Positions 9,715-18,666 of a stretch of 64,000 bases of DNA are shown here, piece after piece. The position numbers and the translations under genes were made by a program. Origin of the DNA: Pedobacter sp. PF22-3 (lineage in GTDB: Bacteria; Bacteroidota; Bacteroidia; Sphingobacteriales; Sphingobacteriaceae). The first letter of the stretch is position 1; each line of letters starts with the position of its first letter. The stretch is from assembly GCF_026239555.1 (NCBI RefSeq), contig NZ_JAPIVP010000021.1:36090-100089 (forward strand), read 5' to 3'. The notes below the pieces were generated by a model, which saw only the letters and a program-made list of their open reading frames with translations, had not been told where the DNA came from and searched no databases.

Positions 9715-10928
9715 TAAAGTTTACCGTAAGCTGCGTAAGCAATTACAAATGCCAATACTGCTGCAATTAAACCAAACATGAAAATATTGTATGCCAGGCG
9801 GATGAGTTTATACTTTCTGCCCAGTACTACACCTTGCGAGTATACGTCGGTAATTAATGTGCCGTATAAGAAATCTTTATCGTTCATTACCTTAATCATC
9901 CCATCGGTATAACTGGGCAAACTCATTTTATAAAAGTTGCCAAAAAATAACAGGTTTACCTTTTTCTTATCCATATCTTCCTGTGTAAACTCTCCTTTTG
10001 GAATAGATGGACGGGTTGATAAAATGGAAACGACTACGCAGGTTAAACTCACCATCAATAAAATAAAGGTGGGAATAATCAGATTGCCGTGATCTTCGAG
10101 CCGCCTTAACAATAAACTTACGATCAGGGAAAGCATAATCGAATTTACGGTAATAAGGATGTGTGCTTTATTATCAGCCATATCGCTCAACCGTTGGTTA
10201 TTGGCTGAAGTAATCCTAAACATCGTTTCAATCCCCTTATCTGGCCTATTGTCTTTATCTTTTTTCTTTTTATCGTTAACAATAACCGGTGCAAAGTTTT
10301 TAGGTTCTTCGAGTTCGGTGTTGATTACTTCCTGTGCAGTTAGTTTACTTTTTAGCTTTTCTATATTTTTTTGTTTCTGATCGCTTAACAACAGGGTGGC
10401 ATAATCGGTATGGTAATGGTGCGATTCCATAAACTGGATATCTTTTTTGCGCCATTCTGATTTGCTGATATCTTTTTTATAGATCAGTTCATTTTCTTTA
10501 TGCATTAATTTCCCTTTTGTACGGAAATCAGCCAGCCCTAAATGGAACAGATCTGCATCGCAAAGGATTTTATCAATTTCACTTTTAGGTTGCTGAGGAA
10601 TTTTAGTGGCCAATATTGCACTTTTAACCTGATCGCGGATTTCCTGGTTTACCTTATGTGTTGCTAAAAAATCATCAGCCAAAGCTGCTCCTTTTGCTTC
10701 GTGGTTTAATGCATCTTCAAAATACCCGGTATCATGAAAATAGGCTGCAACGGTTACAACAAAAAAATCCTGTTCGTTTAACTGGTAATGATTGGCAATT
10801 TGCTGCGCCGCATTTACCACTTCTTGCGTGTGTTCCAGGTTATGATAAACCAAGCGCGGATCGCTATGGGTATGGAAGTAATCGCCAACATGCTTTTCTA
10901 CATCTTCCTGCAATTTTTTATAGTTCAT
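9714..10928 (-). CDS. HD domain fused to Pycsar-effector-like transmembrane domain
   Basis: A 404-residue protein of two parts. Residues 1-190 are an HD-type metal-dependent phosphohydrolase: YHNLEHT (28-34), FHDTGYF (64-70) with the His65-Asp66 pair, and CDADLF (123-128). Residues 235-404 match the Pycsar effector TM family (DUF5706): the segment SDMADNKAHILITVNS (250-265) is the family hallmark, followed by helices at about 258-276, 285-305 and 384-402. A basic linker (KKKKDKDNR, 222-230) joins them. In Pycsar defence the TM effector is opened by cCMP or cUMP; here no cyclase is in the window, and the HD domain could instead hydrolyse or sense a nucleotide. It is first in an operon with ppk1 (TAATG overlap). 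Domain calls are good; a defence role is unproven. Confidence 0.8.
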   Translation of the reverse strand: MNYKKLQEDVEKHVGDYFHTHSDPRLVYHNLEHTQEVVNAAQQIANHYQLNEQDFFVVTVAAYFHDTGYFEDALNHEAKGAALADDFLATHKVNQEIRDQVKSAILATKIPQQPKSEIDKILCDADLFHLGLADFRTKGKLMHKENELIYKKDISKSEWRKKDIQFMESHHYHTDYATLLLSDQKQKNIEKLKSKLTAQEVINTELEEPKNFAPVIVNDKKKKDKDNRPDKGIETMFRITSANNQRLSDMADNKAHILITVNSIMLSLIVSLLLRRLEDHGNLIIPTFILLMVSLTCVVVSILSTRPSIPKGEFTQEDMDKKKVNLLFFGNFYKMSLPSYTDGMIKVMNDKDFLYGTLITDVYSQGVVLGRKYKLIRLAYNIFMFGLIAAVLAFVIAYAAYGKL

Positions 10929-11294
10929 GAGCGTATTGGGATTGTGATGATTTAATATGATGTAGGAAATGCATTTTCTTAAAAATCTTTAAAACTGAAA
11001 AATCTGGATAATATTTTATTGAGATAAAATTAAGCTATTTTTTTAAAAACGATATAGATCTCCACTAAACAATAATAATGCCCGGTTTATTTTACAATAA
11101 GATTAAAGCTGTCATACAGGAAACCATGTCTTTTTATAAAACCAACAGTATAATTTTTAACTCCAAAGGTGTAGTAAAAGTAGGTTTCTTTAAGCATATT
11201 TGCTTGAAAGGAAATTTAGCAGGAATGTCCCAACAATAAACATTCAATTATGTGCATGTTAATGCTTTTTATCAGAATCAGTAGCAGTTAATAA
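10929..11294. other. 366-bp gap with possible small plus-strand gene
   Basis: The gap holds the 5' region of the HD/ppk1 operon and a possible 53-codon plus-strand reading frame at 11078-11239. No exact TAnnTTTG box, hairpin or repeat was seen. Confidence 0.4.
11078..11239 (+). CDS. Candidate small protein, 53 residues
   Basis: An ATG-started frame of 53 codons on the strand opposite to both neighbours. The product begins MPGLFYNKIKAVIQE and ends GNLAGMSQQ; it is basic and rich in Lys, Phe and Ile, with no signal peptide or clear membrane helix. Codon use looks protein-like, but a frame of this size can arise by chance in AT-rich DNA. I do not recognise it. Nothing around it suggests a role. 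Confidence 0.3.
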   Translation: MPGLFYNKIKAVIQETMSFYKTNSIIFNSKGVVKVGFFKHICLKGNLAGMSQQ

Positions 11295-12353
11295 CTACTT
11301 TCTAACTACGACAATTTTTCGTATCAATGCCGATGCTGATCCATCGGTAAGCGGTACTGCAGTCCCATTTTTCCAGTATTGAGCTACACCATCTTTCCCA
11401 TTACTCCCATCTCTGTAACCACTTACAAAAACATCAGCACCTGACACGGCAATAGATAAACCGAAGGCACTATCAGGGCCATTGGATAAAATTACAGGAA
11501 TTCCGTTTTTCCAATATTTGGCCATAATTGCACTATTTCCATTTGTAGTGCCCGATCCGGCTACATATACATCACTCCCATTTACGAAAATTGAATAGCC
11601 CCTTACATCTGGAGTACCATCATTAATGAGTACCGGACTGCCCAAGTTTTTACTATACCTGGTTTTTGACTGCCCAGAGCTATTGTAGGTTTCAGACCAG
11701 AGTAAATATAAATCGTTACCCGATACGGCTATTGACTGGTTGTCAGCAGCTGTAGTACGGTCTGAAAGGTTAAAAAGCTGTCCGTTTTTCCAATAAACCG
11801 TAATAGGTGTAAGCCACTCCAGGCTTCTCCACTCACCAACCACATAAACATCATTACCGATTATGGCTATCCCAGTAGCAACGGCCTGCTGCGTACCATC
11901 CGTTAACACTATAGGGGTTCCGTTTTTCCAGTACTTGGCCTGGTAGGTTGATTTTCCTGGTACTATTTCCTGTCCGGCAATGTACACATCATTCCCCTGT
12001 ACAAATATGTCATTTGCAAAAGCATCCTGGCTACCATCGGTTAATGAGGTTGAGACACCGTTTTTCCAATATTTGGCCACATATTTCCCTGAAGCATTAA
12101 CTTCGTAACCTGCAATATGAATATCATTTCCGGCTATTGCCATAGCATTTGCATCAGAAGATACGCCAGCACTGCCAAGATTTACGACTTTCCCGTTTTT
12201 CCAGTATTTGGCTACATAACCTTCCCTCCCGGCTGCATAGATATCAAACGGATCGGACGGAGTGGGTTCATCTATAGTTTTCTTCTTGCACGCTGGTAAT
12301 GCGATGCTCAATGTGATTAAAAAAAGTAAAGCTATTCGTAAATGCTGCCTCAT
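11295..12353 (-). CDS. Lipoprotein of seven YWKNG repeats, probable beta-propeller
   Basis: A 352-residue lipoprotein: signal peptide ending ALPAC with Cys at residue 22, a KKKT linker, then about seven tandem units of 44-47 residues. Each unit has the core (A)KYWKNG, then a turn with (L)TDG, then GNDVY(I/V)AG. The fifth unit is degenerate (RYSKNLGSP). Seven short beta-rich units suggest a propeller of blades. At the DNA level the units are not identical, so they are old. It would sit on the cell surface or in the periplasm. No catalytic residues stand out, and the ligand is unknown. It is a single-gene unit whose ATG is directly followed by the signal peptide. Confidence 0.75.
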   Translation of the reverse strand: MRQHLRIALLFLITLSIALPACKKKTIDEPTPSDPFDIYAAGREGYVAKYWKNGKVVNLGSAGVSSDANAMAIAGNDIHIAGYEVNASGKYVAKYWKNGVSTSLTDGSQDAFANDIFVQGNDVYIAGQEIVPGKSTYQAKYWKNGTPIVLTDGTQQAVATGIAIIGNDVYVVGEWRSLEWLTPITVYWKNGQLFNLSDRTTAADNQSIAVSGNDLYLLWSETYNSSGQSKTRYSKNLGSPVLINDGTPDVRGYSIFVNGSDVYVAGSGTTNGNSAIMAKYWKNGIPVILSNGPDSAFGLSIAVSGADVFVSGYRDGSNGKDGVAQYWKNGTAVPLTDGSASALIRKIVVVRK

Positions 12354-12520
12354 ATTTTGGTTTTGTTTTGAGGTTCAACAACCAAAGAGGCATATAGTTT
12401 CAGTGTTGCACATTAATTTTATAAAAAGATGATAGGAACTTTTTAAACTATAGTGTTAAATCTCCAATCTCTCTATTCTTTGGGCAGCAATGAAATCTGC
12501 TTAGTTATACACATAATGCG

Positions 12521-12608
12521 ATTGCTACCATTCTGAACACAGTGAAGAACCTTTATAAGTTGATAACTTACACAATTAAAGATCCTTCGTTGCACTAAGG
12601 ATAACAAT
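12521..12608. repeat. Interspersed repeat, copy 1 of the CATTCTGAAC family
   Basis: About 85 bp that match 12668-12751 closely (shared blocks: CATTCTGAAC, GTGAAGAA, CTTTATAAGTT, AATTAAAGATCCTTCGTTGC). The left end is degraded (CTACCATTCTG where the other copy reads GTCATTCTG) and the right end reads AAGGATAACAAT against GAGGATGACAAT, so this copy has lost its terminal palindrome. Confidence 0.75.
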
Positions 12609-12667
12609 TTAGAATTGAGAAGGTCGTGCTTTTCCATAAGAATCCATTCACAGAGAGTTTTCCATAT

Positions 12668-12751
12668 TGTCATTCTGAACGTAGTGAAGAATCCTTTATA
12701 AGTTAGTAACTTACCACAATTAAAGATCCTTCGTTGCACTGAGGATGACAA
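12668..12751. repeat. Interspersed repeat, copy 2 of the CATTCTGAAC family
   Basis: The better kept copy. Its ends are TTGTCATTCTGAAC and GAGGATGACAA, giving the GTCAT...ATGAC frame seen in the other dispersed palindromes of this window. It is in the same orientation as copy 1, 147 bp away. Confidence 0.8.
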
Positions 12752-12771
12752 TATTAAAGATTGAATAGATT

Positions 12772-12840
12772 CGTCGCCCTGAATTTATTTCAGGGTCTTT
12801 CATGCTAAAAAGATGCTGAAATAAATTCAGCATGACGATT
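12772..12840. repeat. Interspersed palindrome, CCCTGAATTTATTTCAGGG family
   Basis: Two adjacent hairpins: CCCTGAA/TTCAGGG and ATGCTGAA/TTCAGCAT, each with an AT-rich loop, framed by CGTCGCC at the left and CATGACGATT at the right. It lies 50 bp from the terminator of the protease operon. Confidence 0.7.
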
Positions 12841-12890
12841 GCCTAAGAATTAATTATCAAACTCCAGTAATTATATGTTGAGCTAAAACT

Positions 12891-12921
12891 AAAAAACGGA
12901 GTGGTCATCCAACCAGCTCCG
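12891..12921 (-). terminator. Intrinsic terminator of the protease/SusCD operon
   Basis: On the minus strand CGGAGCTGGT pairs with ACCACTCCG across one bulge and a 6-base loop, followed directly by TTTTTT. It starts 40 bp past the stop of the S9 peptidase gene, which is the last gene of the long operon. Confidence 0.75.
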
Positions 12922-12960
12922 ATCATCATTAACTAAGAACTAGCACGCTAAGTGTTATGT

Positions 12961-15243
12961 TTATTTTTTATCATTCGAAATGTCTTGTTCTATAAAGTAC
13001 TTTGCGAAATAAGCCCTCATTCGTTTCTCGAAATACAATTTTGCAGTACCTTCATAATGGTGATCCTGCCCTGGCAGCACCATTAAATCGAAATCTTTAT
13101 CTGCTTTAATAAGCGTATCTACCATTCTGTAGGTATTGGCAGGGTTTACATTCTCATCAACTTCGCCAGTTACGAGCATTAAATGACCTTTTAATTTTCT
13201 GGCTAAATCTTCATTTAAAGGCATTTTATTTTCCAGTCCCTGATACGTTTCGCCCCAGGTCCGGTTGTATATTCTATTGTCGTGGTTACCTGATGAGGCT
13301 ACTCCTACTTTATAAAAATCAGGATATTTACACATGGCTGCAACCGTCATCATACCTCCGCCTGAATGCCCGAAAATACCTACCCTGCTCAGGTCCAGAT
13401 AGGAAAAACGTTCTGCCAGCTGCTCAATGGCATACTTATCATCATCTATTCCATTATCACGAAGGTTACCATACCCAAATTTGTAATATTGGGCATTGCG
13501 TATAGGCGATCCTCCCCTATGCCCAACTGCCACCACGATAAATCCCAGTTGTGCTAAAGCGGCATTATTATATTTATCCAATACTGTAAAATCGTTCCAA
13601 ACGGTTTCTATCTGAGGACCCGGGTACACCTGCGATATTACCGGATATTTTTTAGCCGGATCAAAATCAAAAGGTTTCCAAATCAATCCATACAAATCAG
13701 TTGTGCCATCTTTAGCTTTTACCGTAAAGGGTTCAGCATTTTTCCAACCATAAGCATATAGATTATCTATATTTGGCTTTAATACTTCTGCTATCTGTTT
13801 CCCATCAATTTTACGTAAAATAGTTACGGGCGCCATATTTATGCGGGAATAATTATCTATAAAATATTTTCTGTCTGGTGAAATGTATACCTGATGGGTG
13901 GCATTTTCAGAAGTAAGCAAATGCTGGTTTTTACCACTTAAAGCCACCTTGTATAACATGGAATAATACGGATTTATATTTCGCTCCTTACCATAACCAT
14001 ATAGATAAATATCACCAATAGCGGTATCTATAGCCACGATTTTTCCGGCCGTAAAATTGCCCTTGGTGATGGGATTGAGTAAATGTCCTTCGCCATCGTA
14101 ACGGTAGTATTGGCCCCAACCTGTCCTATCACTCCACCAAATAATTTCCTTTCCACCTTTGATAATTGAAACATTAAAAAAATCTTCATTGATAAAAGGT
14201 TTACTGGTCTCGTGGATGATAGAACGTAAATTTCCAGTAGCCAGGTCAACGGCACAAAGTTCCATTTCGTCTCTGCTGCGCTTACGTCTGATCACGTAAA
14301 TCTCTTTTGTATTTCCTTGAGCCTCTAAAGTTTCCACCTGCTGATCAGGCCAACGTTTCAGGTCTACTTTTTTAAATGAACCGCTTTCTGCATTGCCAAC
14401 ATAAAGTTCATATTGTGCTACATCCTTATCGCCAGGCAATTCATATTTATAGGTAGATATTCTGGGCCTTGGGGTTATGGCTGAACTGATCACCGACAGG
14501 GTAGCTACTTTTCTGGTATCAACCCGTAAAGCATAAAAATACCTGGCACCTAACCATTTTGCATTAGAAGGATAAGTTTTATCTGTAGTATAGGTGCCTT
14601 TTTCGTCTACACAAAACGAGAAATAAGGCTCGGCATCAAAACTTAACTGACGTTCTTTTTGCTTATTGGCTGTTGGAGCGATGTATAAGTTATGTGCTTT
14701 GGTATAAAGTTCCCAGTTACCATCGGAAGAAACACCAAAACCAGCTGTTTTTTTATGCGGCGCTTTAACCTGTTGTAAGATAAGCTTTTTCGTTTCGTAG
14801 TTATAGTTGTAAGTTTTTGTATCGTACTTTATGATTACGTTTTTTCCATCATCCGAAAAACTGGCCCAATACAAGATTTTCTGATCATCTACTACATCCT
14901 GTGTAAGCACTTTCAACTGCCTAACAATTTCAGGTTTATCAAAAAGTACTTGTTTTTTACCCGTCAACATATTCACGATGTAATGCGTGCTTTGCTTGCT
15001 AGTAAGTGCAACTGAGTCGCGAGTAAAATTTACTTTAGCTGTAGTTGAACGGGGTTCATCAGCTATAAACCAAAAATAATGACTGTTTTTAAGGAAAAAA
15101 GGAATCACCTTGGTTGTGCCAATAAGTTTAGCCAGATTTGGCGCATCAAATTTTTGTGCAGCTTTATAATTGGCCTGCTGTGCAAAAGCCGCCGTACAGG
15201 AAAACAACCAGGCGCACCATAAACTAATTTGCTTTTGGCGCAT
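12961..15243 (-). CDS. S9 family peptidase, DPP IV-like
   Basis: A 760-residue exported serine peptidase. Signal peptide residues 1-21 (ending AFAQ), an N-terminal eight-bladed propeller of the DPP IV type (about 45-520), and a C-terminal alpha/beta hydrolase. The nucleophile elbow is GIFGHSGGGMM with Ser627, the acid is Asp696 in TGEVDENVNP, and the base is one of the two His in PGQDHHYEG (728/729). The elbow reads GHSGGG instead of the GWSYGG of classical DPP IV, as in its paralogue at 34038-36386. It probably trims di- or tripeptides in the periplasm. Its ATG lies 20 bases inside the end of the upstream thioredoxin gene, so the two are coupled. It is last in the SusCD-protease operon. Confidence 0.88.
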   Translation of the reverse strand: MRQKQISLWCAWLFSCTAAFAQQANYKAAQKFDAPNLAKLIGTTKVIPFFLKNSHYFWFIADEPRSTTAKVNFTRDSVALTSKQSTHYIVNMLTGKKQVLFDKPEIVRQLKVLTQDVVDDQKILYWASFSDDGKNVIIKYDTKTYNYNYETKKLILQQVKAPHKKTAGFGVSSDGNWELYTKAHNLYIAPTANKQKERQLSFDAEPYFSFCVDEKGTYTTDKTYPSNAKWLGARYFYALRVDTRKVATLSVISSAITPRPRISTYKYELPGDKDVAQYELYVGNAESGSFKKVDLKRWPDQQVETLEAQGNTKEIYVIRRKRSRDEMELCAVDLATGNLRSIIHETSKPFINEDFFNVSIIKGGKEIIWWSDRTGWGQYYRYDGEGHLLNPITKGNFTAGKIVAIDTAIGDIYLYGYGKERNINPYYSMLYKVALSGKNQHLLTSENATHQVYISPDRKYFIDNYSRINMAPVTILRKIDGKQIAEVLKPNIDNLYAYGWKNAEPFTVKAKDGTTDLYGLIWKPFDFDPAKKYPVISQVYPGPQIETVWNDFTVLDKYNNAALAQLGFIVVAVGHRGGSPIRNAQYYKFGYGNLRDNGIDDDKYAIEQLAERFSYLDLSRVGIFGHSGGGMMTVAAMCKYPDFYKVGVASSGNHDNRIYNRTWGETYQGLENKMPLNEDLARKLKGHLMLVTGEVDENVNPANTYRMVDTLIKADKDFDLMVLPGQDHHYEGTAKLYFEKRMRAYFAKYFIEQDISNDKK

Positions 15244-16333
15244 ATCTTTCTTTTAAAGACTTAAACTGTTTAACTAAGTAAGGATTGCTTGAACTTTTCG
15301 AGATTTCGTCAGAAAGCGCCTCAATTTTTGGGAATTCGTAACCCTTGATTGTTCTGGCGAAAGTGTAGTAATCGAAAAGGATGTGACGGTTTTCTTCAGA
15401 GAACGAAGCCAGGTGTTTGATAAATAAATCTGTAACCTTGGTAATGTTCTTCTCTCCTGCTGCCATAGCGATGTCCATCATTACTAACAATTGCTTTTTA
15501 TCTGGCATCTCCGTTTTTTTGATCTGCGTTTTGTACATTTCGTAAGTCGCTTTATCATAAGGCTTCACCTTTGCATAAAACCCATTAAGCGTCCAGGAGG
15601 CAATCTGCCTATACACAGATGATAGTTTATTATCTACCGAATCTTTGGTGTTCTTTGCAGCAAAATCCTGCCAGTGATCGGCTAAATATTTAAAATTCGG
15701 GCTAAATAAATCAGAGAGATACATGGTATATCTATTTTGTCCGAACAAGAACCAATTCTCCGGGCTCGCTTTTTGTTCAGGAGTGAGCGTGGCCATGAAT
15801 TCGACATTGAGTTGTTTAGCTTTCGAGATCTCCATCACTTTAATCTTATGCCTGATGTAATTTCTCATGAATTCCGGTGAACGATCTCCACTTTCGTACA
15901 TTGCATTTAACCTTGCCTCTTCACTTGTTCCCAATCCTTTTTTGGCGTTCATTATAAAGTCTTTAGCCGACATGCCACCCACAAATTTATTTCGGATTTT
16001 CCCTTCGGCATCCACAATAAGGTAAGATGGATAAGCTTCTACCGTAAACATTTTTTTTAGTGCAGGGCCTTCTCCTTTTTCCATATCAACTTTGATGTTG
16101 ATGAAATTTTTATTGTAAAAATCAGCAACACTATCCTGTGTAAATACATTGGCTTCCATCTGTTTGCAAGGAATGCACCAGGTGGTAAAACAATCTATAA
16201 AAATCATTTTATGCTGTTCCTTCGCCATATTTAAGGCTTCCTTTAACGAAGCCGTTTTAAAATTAATCGCCCTGTTCTGTCCATATGTTGAGATTCCCAA
16301 AAAGAGCATTATGCCTAATATTATCTTTTTCAT
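15224..16333 (-). CDS. Exported thioredoxin-family protein
   Basis: A 369-residue protein with a signal peptide (1-19, ending STYGQ). Residues 25-135 are a thioredoxin fold with the redox motif WCIPC (Cys53, Cys56) and the cis-Pro region VEAYPSYLIVD. The remaining 230 residues are helical and not recognised, a common arrangement in Bacteroidota thioredoxin proteins. It would act in the periplasm on cysteines of secreted or surface proteins. It starts 3 bases after the stop of the pseudoprotease gene and overlaps the S9 gene by 20 bases, so it is embedded in the protease operon and may keep those enzymes or their substrates reduced; that link is inference. Confidence 0.88.
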   Translation of the reverse strand: MKKIILGIMLFLGISTYGQNRAINFKTASLKEALNMAKEQHKMIFIDCFTTWCIPCKQMEANVFTQDSVADFYNKNFINIKVDMEKGEGPALKKMFTVEAYPSYLIVDAEGKIRNKFVGGMSAKDFIMNAKKGLGTSEEARLNAMYESGDRSPEFMRNYIRHKIKVMEISKAKQLNVEFMATLTPEQKASPENWFLFGQNRYTMYLSDLFSPNFKYLADHWQDFAAKNTKDSVDNKLSSVYRQIASWTLNGFYAKVKPYDKATYEMYKTQIKKTEMPDKKQLLVMMDIAMAAGEKNITKVTDLFIKHLASFSEENRHILFDYYTFARTIKGYEFPKIEALSDEISKSSSNPYLVKQFKSLKERYAPKAN

Positions 16334-16336
16334 GTA

Positions 16337-18658
16337 CTAGCTTGCTTTCTGGTTGATGTTACGTTCAGTTTTTTGTTTGATCATTTTATAGCGCTCACGT
16401 GTAGCAGCATCCTGGTGTTTTTCTGATAGCTCGCCCAGGTGCTGCAAGGTTCTGATAAAGTACAGATGCAACACTTCGCTGGAATCACTCAAGCCACTTG
16501 TAATGTTATTTTTTGCAACCGCTGCAGAAAGATCGTACACGAAGTTTGTCTGCATCAGCATTCTGTAATCATCTACCGGTGCTGCAGGGTTAAAATCTTT
16601 AAAAACATAGTGGTCCAGGTCGTTGAACAAATCACTTACTGTATACGCCTCCTTACCCAAATCGTACTCCGCCTGAATCAGGTTGTTGAGCACTTCCGGC
16701 GTAATAAATTTTCTGAGTGCATCTTGTGTGCTTTTACCCATCTTTATGGTTTCAGACTCTTCGCTGATCTGGTTCATGCGTTTGCTTTGCATCCAGGCTG
16801 GCGGCCCATTAAAAAACCAGGTATCCAACAGCGCCATTGCCCGTTGCTGGTCTTTTTTAGACGGATACACTACGCCTGTGTCATTGTAGTTTTTAAGCAC
16901 CGGACGCACAGACTTCCCACCGATGTAGCTCACTACATTGTCGGTATACAATTGATAACTGATCTGGAAAGCTTTAGACAACAGTTTAAAGTTCTTCCAG
17001 TCCTCGTCCTTATCTTTCATCGCCGATGTGAGTTTTTCTACCTGTGGGTAGAAGGTCTGCACGTTTCTCATTCCGAGAATGGCGGCTTCAAGCTGATCAG
17101 AAGAAACATCTCCCCTGCGGATGTAAGGATCACTTTTATTTTCTTCAAGAAACAACAATTCCGGATCAGAAATCTTTAAAGACGATAGTGCCTTTTTCTC
17201 TTCAGCGGTATTTTTGAAATTCCTGTATGCCCAGCCAATCGCCAGTTTGTCGTAAGCCGACACCCGGGGCATCAAGTCGGTAACGCTCACCTGATCTTCC
17301 GGTTGCACCACAAAGTTAAACTGCGTATCGTCTGTAACAGATGAGGTAAAACTATGTTCCTTAAGCCAGGCACCAGATCGAAGTTGTGTAGTGGTGTAGG
17401 CCGCACTGCCATGCAGGTTAGGCAGCATACCCAGCAGTTCGCCCAATCCCTGGGCTGCTTTCCACTCCATAATCTCGCCACGTACTTCAGGATTGTAGAG
17501 GTCCTTCATGATCCGTGGATCTTTAAAGCCACATTTCGCAAAATAAGAAGGTAGCAAATCATTGCTGACATTCACATCAATATTCATTTTTCCGGCAAGA
17601 ATTTCTCCTGTTCGTGGATCTGTAACTGTGTTTGTGACCAATCCTTTTACAGCATTTCCCCAACGTAACAGTATTTTACCGGCAGATAGCCAATTGTCTT
17701 TATCATCTGTGGATACGACCAAGGGATTTTTTAATCCTGCCGCACGAAAGGCTCCGTTCCATTGTTCAACCGCTTTTTTTAAGTAAGGAACAAACAGCGA
17801 AGGTGTTGTAGGGTCAATAATGACCATAATTTTTTTTGTCTCCAGGTTCCATTTGGTAATCACTTTCACATTTTTAATACCATAAGGGCTTTTGCCAAAA
17901 TCATTGTAATTGACCGTTTTAAAACCTATACGGGGATCCGCTTCTCTTACTTTCATAACGGCGTCAGGCAGGCGTTGAATAACCAGGGTAAGTACAAAAG
18001 CAGTAGCTTTATCTATTGCTTTACTACCATTATAGCTTGTACCCGGTATGGTTTGTGTACGCAACACGCTGAATACAACTGCATCGTTTGTGGTTTTCAC
18101 TTCCTGTACACCCGAGCGTGCGGCGTCAGGACTAGTTAAGCCATTTACATCCTTGAACGAGAAAAATTCACCGCCCTCCATCAGCTGCCTGCTGATGTCG
18201 ATGAGGTAACTCCCTTTCGTCTTTCCAAGAGCAGCAATGGGCATCACGAAACTCACAGGAACCAGGCTTGATTTCTGTACAAGCTCTTCAATACCCTGAT
18301 TAAAATCTGGCGATACCGCCTCTTTATAAACCGCTCTTGTTACGTTCAGGTTATTGCCGTTGCCTTCGCTAAAGCGGATAACGCCTGAAGATTGAGAAAT
18401 ATTATTTGCATAGCCACGGGCCACGTCTCCAATGATCAGGATATCTTTATTTAAGTTCGCAGGCGAAATTTCCAGGTAGTATTTAGTACCATCCTGGTAA
18501 ACCGGAAATGCACCGGGTGTGATCTTCATGGTATTTTTAAAGAACTTGTCAAATGGTTTCGGATCGCCCGAAGGAGCAGTATCTTTTATTTGTGCCTGTG
18601 AAGTGCCGGCTGCTAAAAATGCGCAAAGACCAAGCAGAATTGAATATATATATTTCAT
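16337..18658 (-). CDS. Zinc-metalloprotease paralogue lacking its zinc site
   Basis: A 773-residue exported protein with signal peptide (1-22, ending SQAQ). It has the same architecture as its neighbour at 18667-21114 (DUF5118/DUF5117 N-terminal regions and the DUF4953 protease domain): shared segments include VFYIDRNTPAY against IMVIIDPTTPSL, VDPRSGEIL against TDPRTGEIL, and AGSSSY against HGSAAY. At the place of the protease motif (residues 403-413) it reads QGLGELLGMLP instead of HEVGHTLGLRH. All three His ligands and the catalytic Glu are gone while the flanking Gly and Leu are kept. It is 8 bases from the intact paralogue and 3 bases from the thioredoxin gene. It is most likely a non-catalytic partner, scaffold or substrate binder. 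Confidence 0.85.
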   Translation of the reverse strand: MKYIYSILLGLCAFLAAGTSQAQIKDTAPSGDPKPFDKFFKNTMKITPGAFPVYQDGTKYYLEISPANLNKDILIIGDVARGYANNISQSSGVIRFSEGNGNNLNVTRAVYKEAVSPDFNQGIEELVQKSSLVPVSFVMPIAALGKTKGSYLIDISRQLMEGGEFFSFKDVNGLTSPDAARSGVQEVKTTNDAVVFSVLRTQTIPGTSYNGSKAIDKATAFVLTLVIQRLPDAVMKVREADPRIGFKTVNYNDFGKSPYGIKNVKVITKWNLETKKIMVIIDPTTPSLFVPYLKKAVEQWNGAFRAAGLKNPLVVSTDDKDNWLSAGKILLRWGNAVKGLVTNTVTDPRTGEILAGKMNIDVNVSNDLLPSYFAKCGFKDPRIMKDLYNPEVRGEIMEWKAAQGLGELLGMLPNLHGSAAYTTTQLRSGAWLKEHSFTSSVTDDTQFNFVVQPEDQVSVTDLMPRVSAYDKLAIGWAYRNFKNTAEEKKALSSLKISDPELLFLEENKSDPYIRRGDVSSDQLEAAILGMRNVQTFYPQVEKLTSAMKDKDEDWKNFKLLSKAFQISYQLYTDNVVSYIGGKSVRPVLKNYNDTGVVYPSKKDQQRAMALLDTWFFNGPPAWMQSKRMNQISEESETIKMGKSTQDALRKFITPEVLNNLIQAEYDLGKEAYTVSDLFNDLDHYVFKDFNPAAPVDDYRMLMQTNFVYDLSAAVAKNNITSGLSDSSEVLHLYFIRTLQHLGELSEKHQDAATRERYKMIKQKTERNINQKAS

Positions 18659-18666
18659 TGTGGTGA

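Larger units (their letters stand above)
12354..12960. other. 607-bp gap made mostly of interspersed repeats and a terminator
   Basis: Between the repeat lipoprotein gene and the S9 peptidase gene lie two direct copies of one palindromic element (12521-12608, 12668-12751), a different palindrome (12772-12840) and an intrinsic terminator (12891-12921). An open frame across 12473-12751 on the minus strand is built from the two repeat copies and is not a credible gene. Confidence 0.7.

Noticed and set aside
9714..10928. A complete Pycsar defence system
   Set aside because: Only the effector-like membrane domain is present, fused to an HD domain; no pyrimidine cyclase was found in the window, so a defence system is not claimed.
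12473..12751. 92-codon minus-strand frame across the repeat pair
   Set aside because: It is built from two copies of one dispersed repeat, so the protein is a translated repeat (SSVQRRIFNCGKLLTYKGF and SLVQRRIFNCVSYQLIKVL), not a gene.
16439..17179. 246-codon plus-strand frame opposite the pseudoprotease gene
   Set aside because: It is a shadow of the real minus-strand gene, which has a signal peptide, family similarity and operon context.
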